This document shows positions 4,829 through 5,584 of a stretch of 5,584 bases of DNA, in pieces (the stretch's first letter is position 1; every line of letters starts with the position of its first letter). Position numbers and translations under genes: made by a program. The notes below the pieces were generated by a model. The model made no database searches. It was not told the DNA's origin and saw only the letters and a program-made list of their open reading frames with translations. This stretch comes from an uncultured Desulfomonile sp. (lineage in GTDB: Bacteria; Desulfobacterota; Desulfomonilia; Desulfomonilales; Desulfomonilaceae), in assembly GCA_903853735.1 (NCBI GenBank), contig CAINUH010000150.1, positions 1-5,584 of the forward strand, given 5' to 3'.

Positions 4829-5584
4829 ATGATTGTTATCAAAAAAATTGTCTTTCTCATCGGCACACTGATGATGTCATTTTGGCCGATACCGGCTTGC
4901 CCGGCGTCACTTGAATTCTCGGATCTTTTCAAGAGCGCGCTCGACGCCGAGGATGCCGGCAATCTTGATGACGCTCTGGCTCGATTTTCCGATGCCCTAA
5001 AATTGAACGCTAATTCTGCACGTGCATGGGCCAAGAAAGGAGAAGTTTATCTCAGAAAGGGAGATCCGCAGTCAGCCATAAAAGACCTGCTGCAAGCAGT
5101 AAAACTTGATCCCGCGTACGGAGCAGCCTTCACCCGACTTGGATTCGCGTACAATGCCGTGAACGAATACGACAAGGCAATCGTCGCGCTCGACCTGGCC
5201 GTGAAACTGGAACCAACGTCCTCCGAAGCCTTCAACACAAGAGGTTTCGCGTTTAACGGTAAGAATCAATATGATGAAGCCATGAAGGACTTCGATAAGG
5301 CCATTCTCTTGAATTCGAATGATGCTCGATACTACAACAATCGAGGGTTTGCTTACAACGGCAAGCACGAATATAGTAAAGCAGTAGAAAATTTTGATCG
5401 TGCCATTGCCCTGGATTCCAATAACCCGATGTATTACAACAATCGAGGGGTGGCTTATCTGAGGCAGAAGGACTTTGACAGCGCGCTGGACGATTTCGAC
5501 AAGACGCTGAAGATAGAATCTAAATTCGCGTCCGGATACCACAATCGGGGAATGGCGTACAGCGGTAAGGGGCGACATGACAAG
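4829..5584 (+). CDS. Exported TPR-repeat protein (C-terminus outside window)
   Basis: Tetratricopeptide repeats form helical-hairpin solenoids that bind protein partners. The 252 residues in the window open with a signal peptide: KK at 5-6, a hydrophobic core at 7-18, and a likely signal peptidase I site after ACPA at residue 26, placing the mature protein in the periplasm or outside. An alternative is lipoprotein processing at Cys24, but PIPAC is a poor lipobox. Six complete 34-residue TPRs follow without gaps, at about 31-64, 65-98, 99-132, 133-166, 167-200 and 201-234, with a seventh starting at 235. Repeats 4-7 carry the N(T/N/H)RG(F/V/M)A(Y/F) signature and are the most alike. The start is the ATG at 4829, with a G-run (GGGGG, 4818-4823 region) as a modest ribosome-binding site. 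A TTG at 4817 would add four residues. No enzymatic domain is visible. The binding partner is unknown and the gene continues beyond the right edge. Confidence 0.92.
   Translation, partial: MIVIKKIVFLIGTLMMSFWPIPACPASLEFSDLFKSALDAEDAGNLDDALARFSDALKLNANSARAWAKKGEVYLRKGDPQSAIKDLLQAVKLDPAYGAAFTRLGFAYNAVNEYDKAIVALDLAVKLEPTSSEAFNTRGFAFNGKNQYDEAMKDFDKAILLNSNDARYYNNRGFAYNGKHEYSKAVENFDRAIALDSNNPMYYNNRGVAYLRQKDFDSALDDFDKTLKIESKFASGYHNRGMAYSGKGRHDK
5333..5449 (+). repeat. Nucleotide-level internal repeat within the TPR gene
   Basis: TACAACAATCGAGGG occurs identically at 5333-5347 and 5435-5449. The copies are 102 bp apart, exactly one 34-codon TPR. Codon choices for YNNRG are the same in both, whereas repeats 1-3 have diverged. 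This suggests that repeats 5 and 6 arose by a recent duplication or have been homogenised. Confidence 0.7.

Noticed and set aside
5072..5578. 168-codon minus-strand frame
   Set aside because: It is antisense to the TPR repeats; its apparent internal repetition is a mirror of the TPR periodicity.
4829..5584. Regular ~102-bp periodicity as a CRISPR or tandem DNA array
   Set aside because: The period is 34 codons and the translation is a clean TPR series; most repeats are conserved in protein, not in DNA.

Overview
The window looks like ordinary chromosomal DNA from a mesophilic, probably anaerobic bacterium of moderate GC content. A Desulfobacterota (former Deltaproteobacteria) host is an inference. 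It rests on the [NiFe]-hydrogenase maturation protease, the small Cys-rich protein of a style I associate with that group, and a non-ATG start on recO. No rRNA, tRNA, CRISPR array, insertion sequence or integrase is visible.

Layout from left to right. (1) A leftward block of three genes on the minus strand, in transcription order: a 76-residue cysteine-rich probable metal-binding protein (1811-1581), dnaJ (1489-392), and a HyaD/HybD-type hydrogenase maturation endopeptidase (356 to beyond the left edge). A perfect TATAAT and a 6-N9-6 dyad lie between the Cys-rich gene and dnaJ and may control dnaJ and the protease. (2) A gap of about 490 bp with no recognisable gene. (3) A rightward pair on the plus strand: a 201-residue PHP-domain metal-dependent phosphoesterase (2302-2907) and recO (3009-3758, probable TTG start). 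(4) A convergent gap of about 300 bp with small inverted repeats. (5) A nitroreductase-family FMN oxidoreductase on the minus strand (4711-4058) with a strong Shine-Dalgarno. (6) Divergent from it, an exported protein built of tandem 34-residue TPRs (4829 onward) that runs off the right edge.

The genes do not form one obvious pathway. DnaJ (protein folding), the hydrogenase protease (metalloenzyme maturation) and the Cys-rich protein share a strand and could be co-expressed. RecO (recombinational repair) and the PHP phosphoesterase share a strand. The nitroreductase and the TPR protein are divergent single genes. I did not find a convincing new multi-gene system. The items most worth a second look are the Cys-rich small protein beside dnaJ, the dyad over the predicted dnaJ start site, the dnaJ-hydrogenase protease pairing, and the unassigned 490-bp gap.
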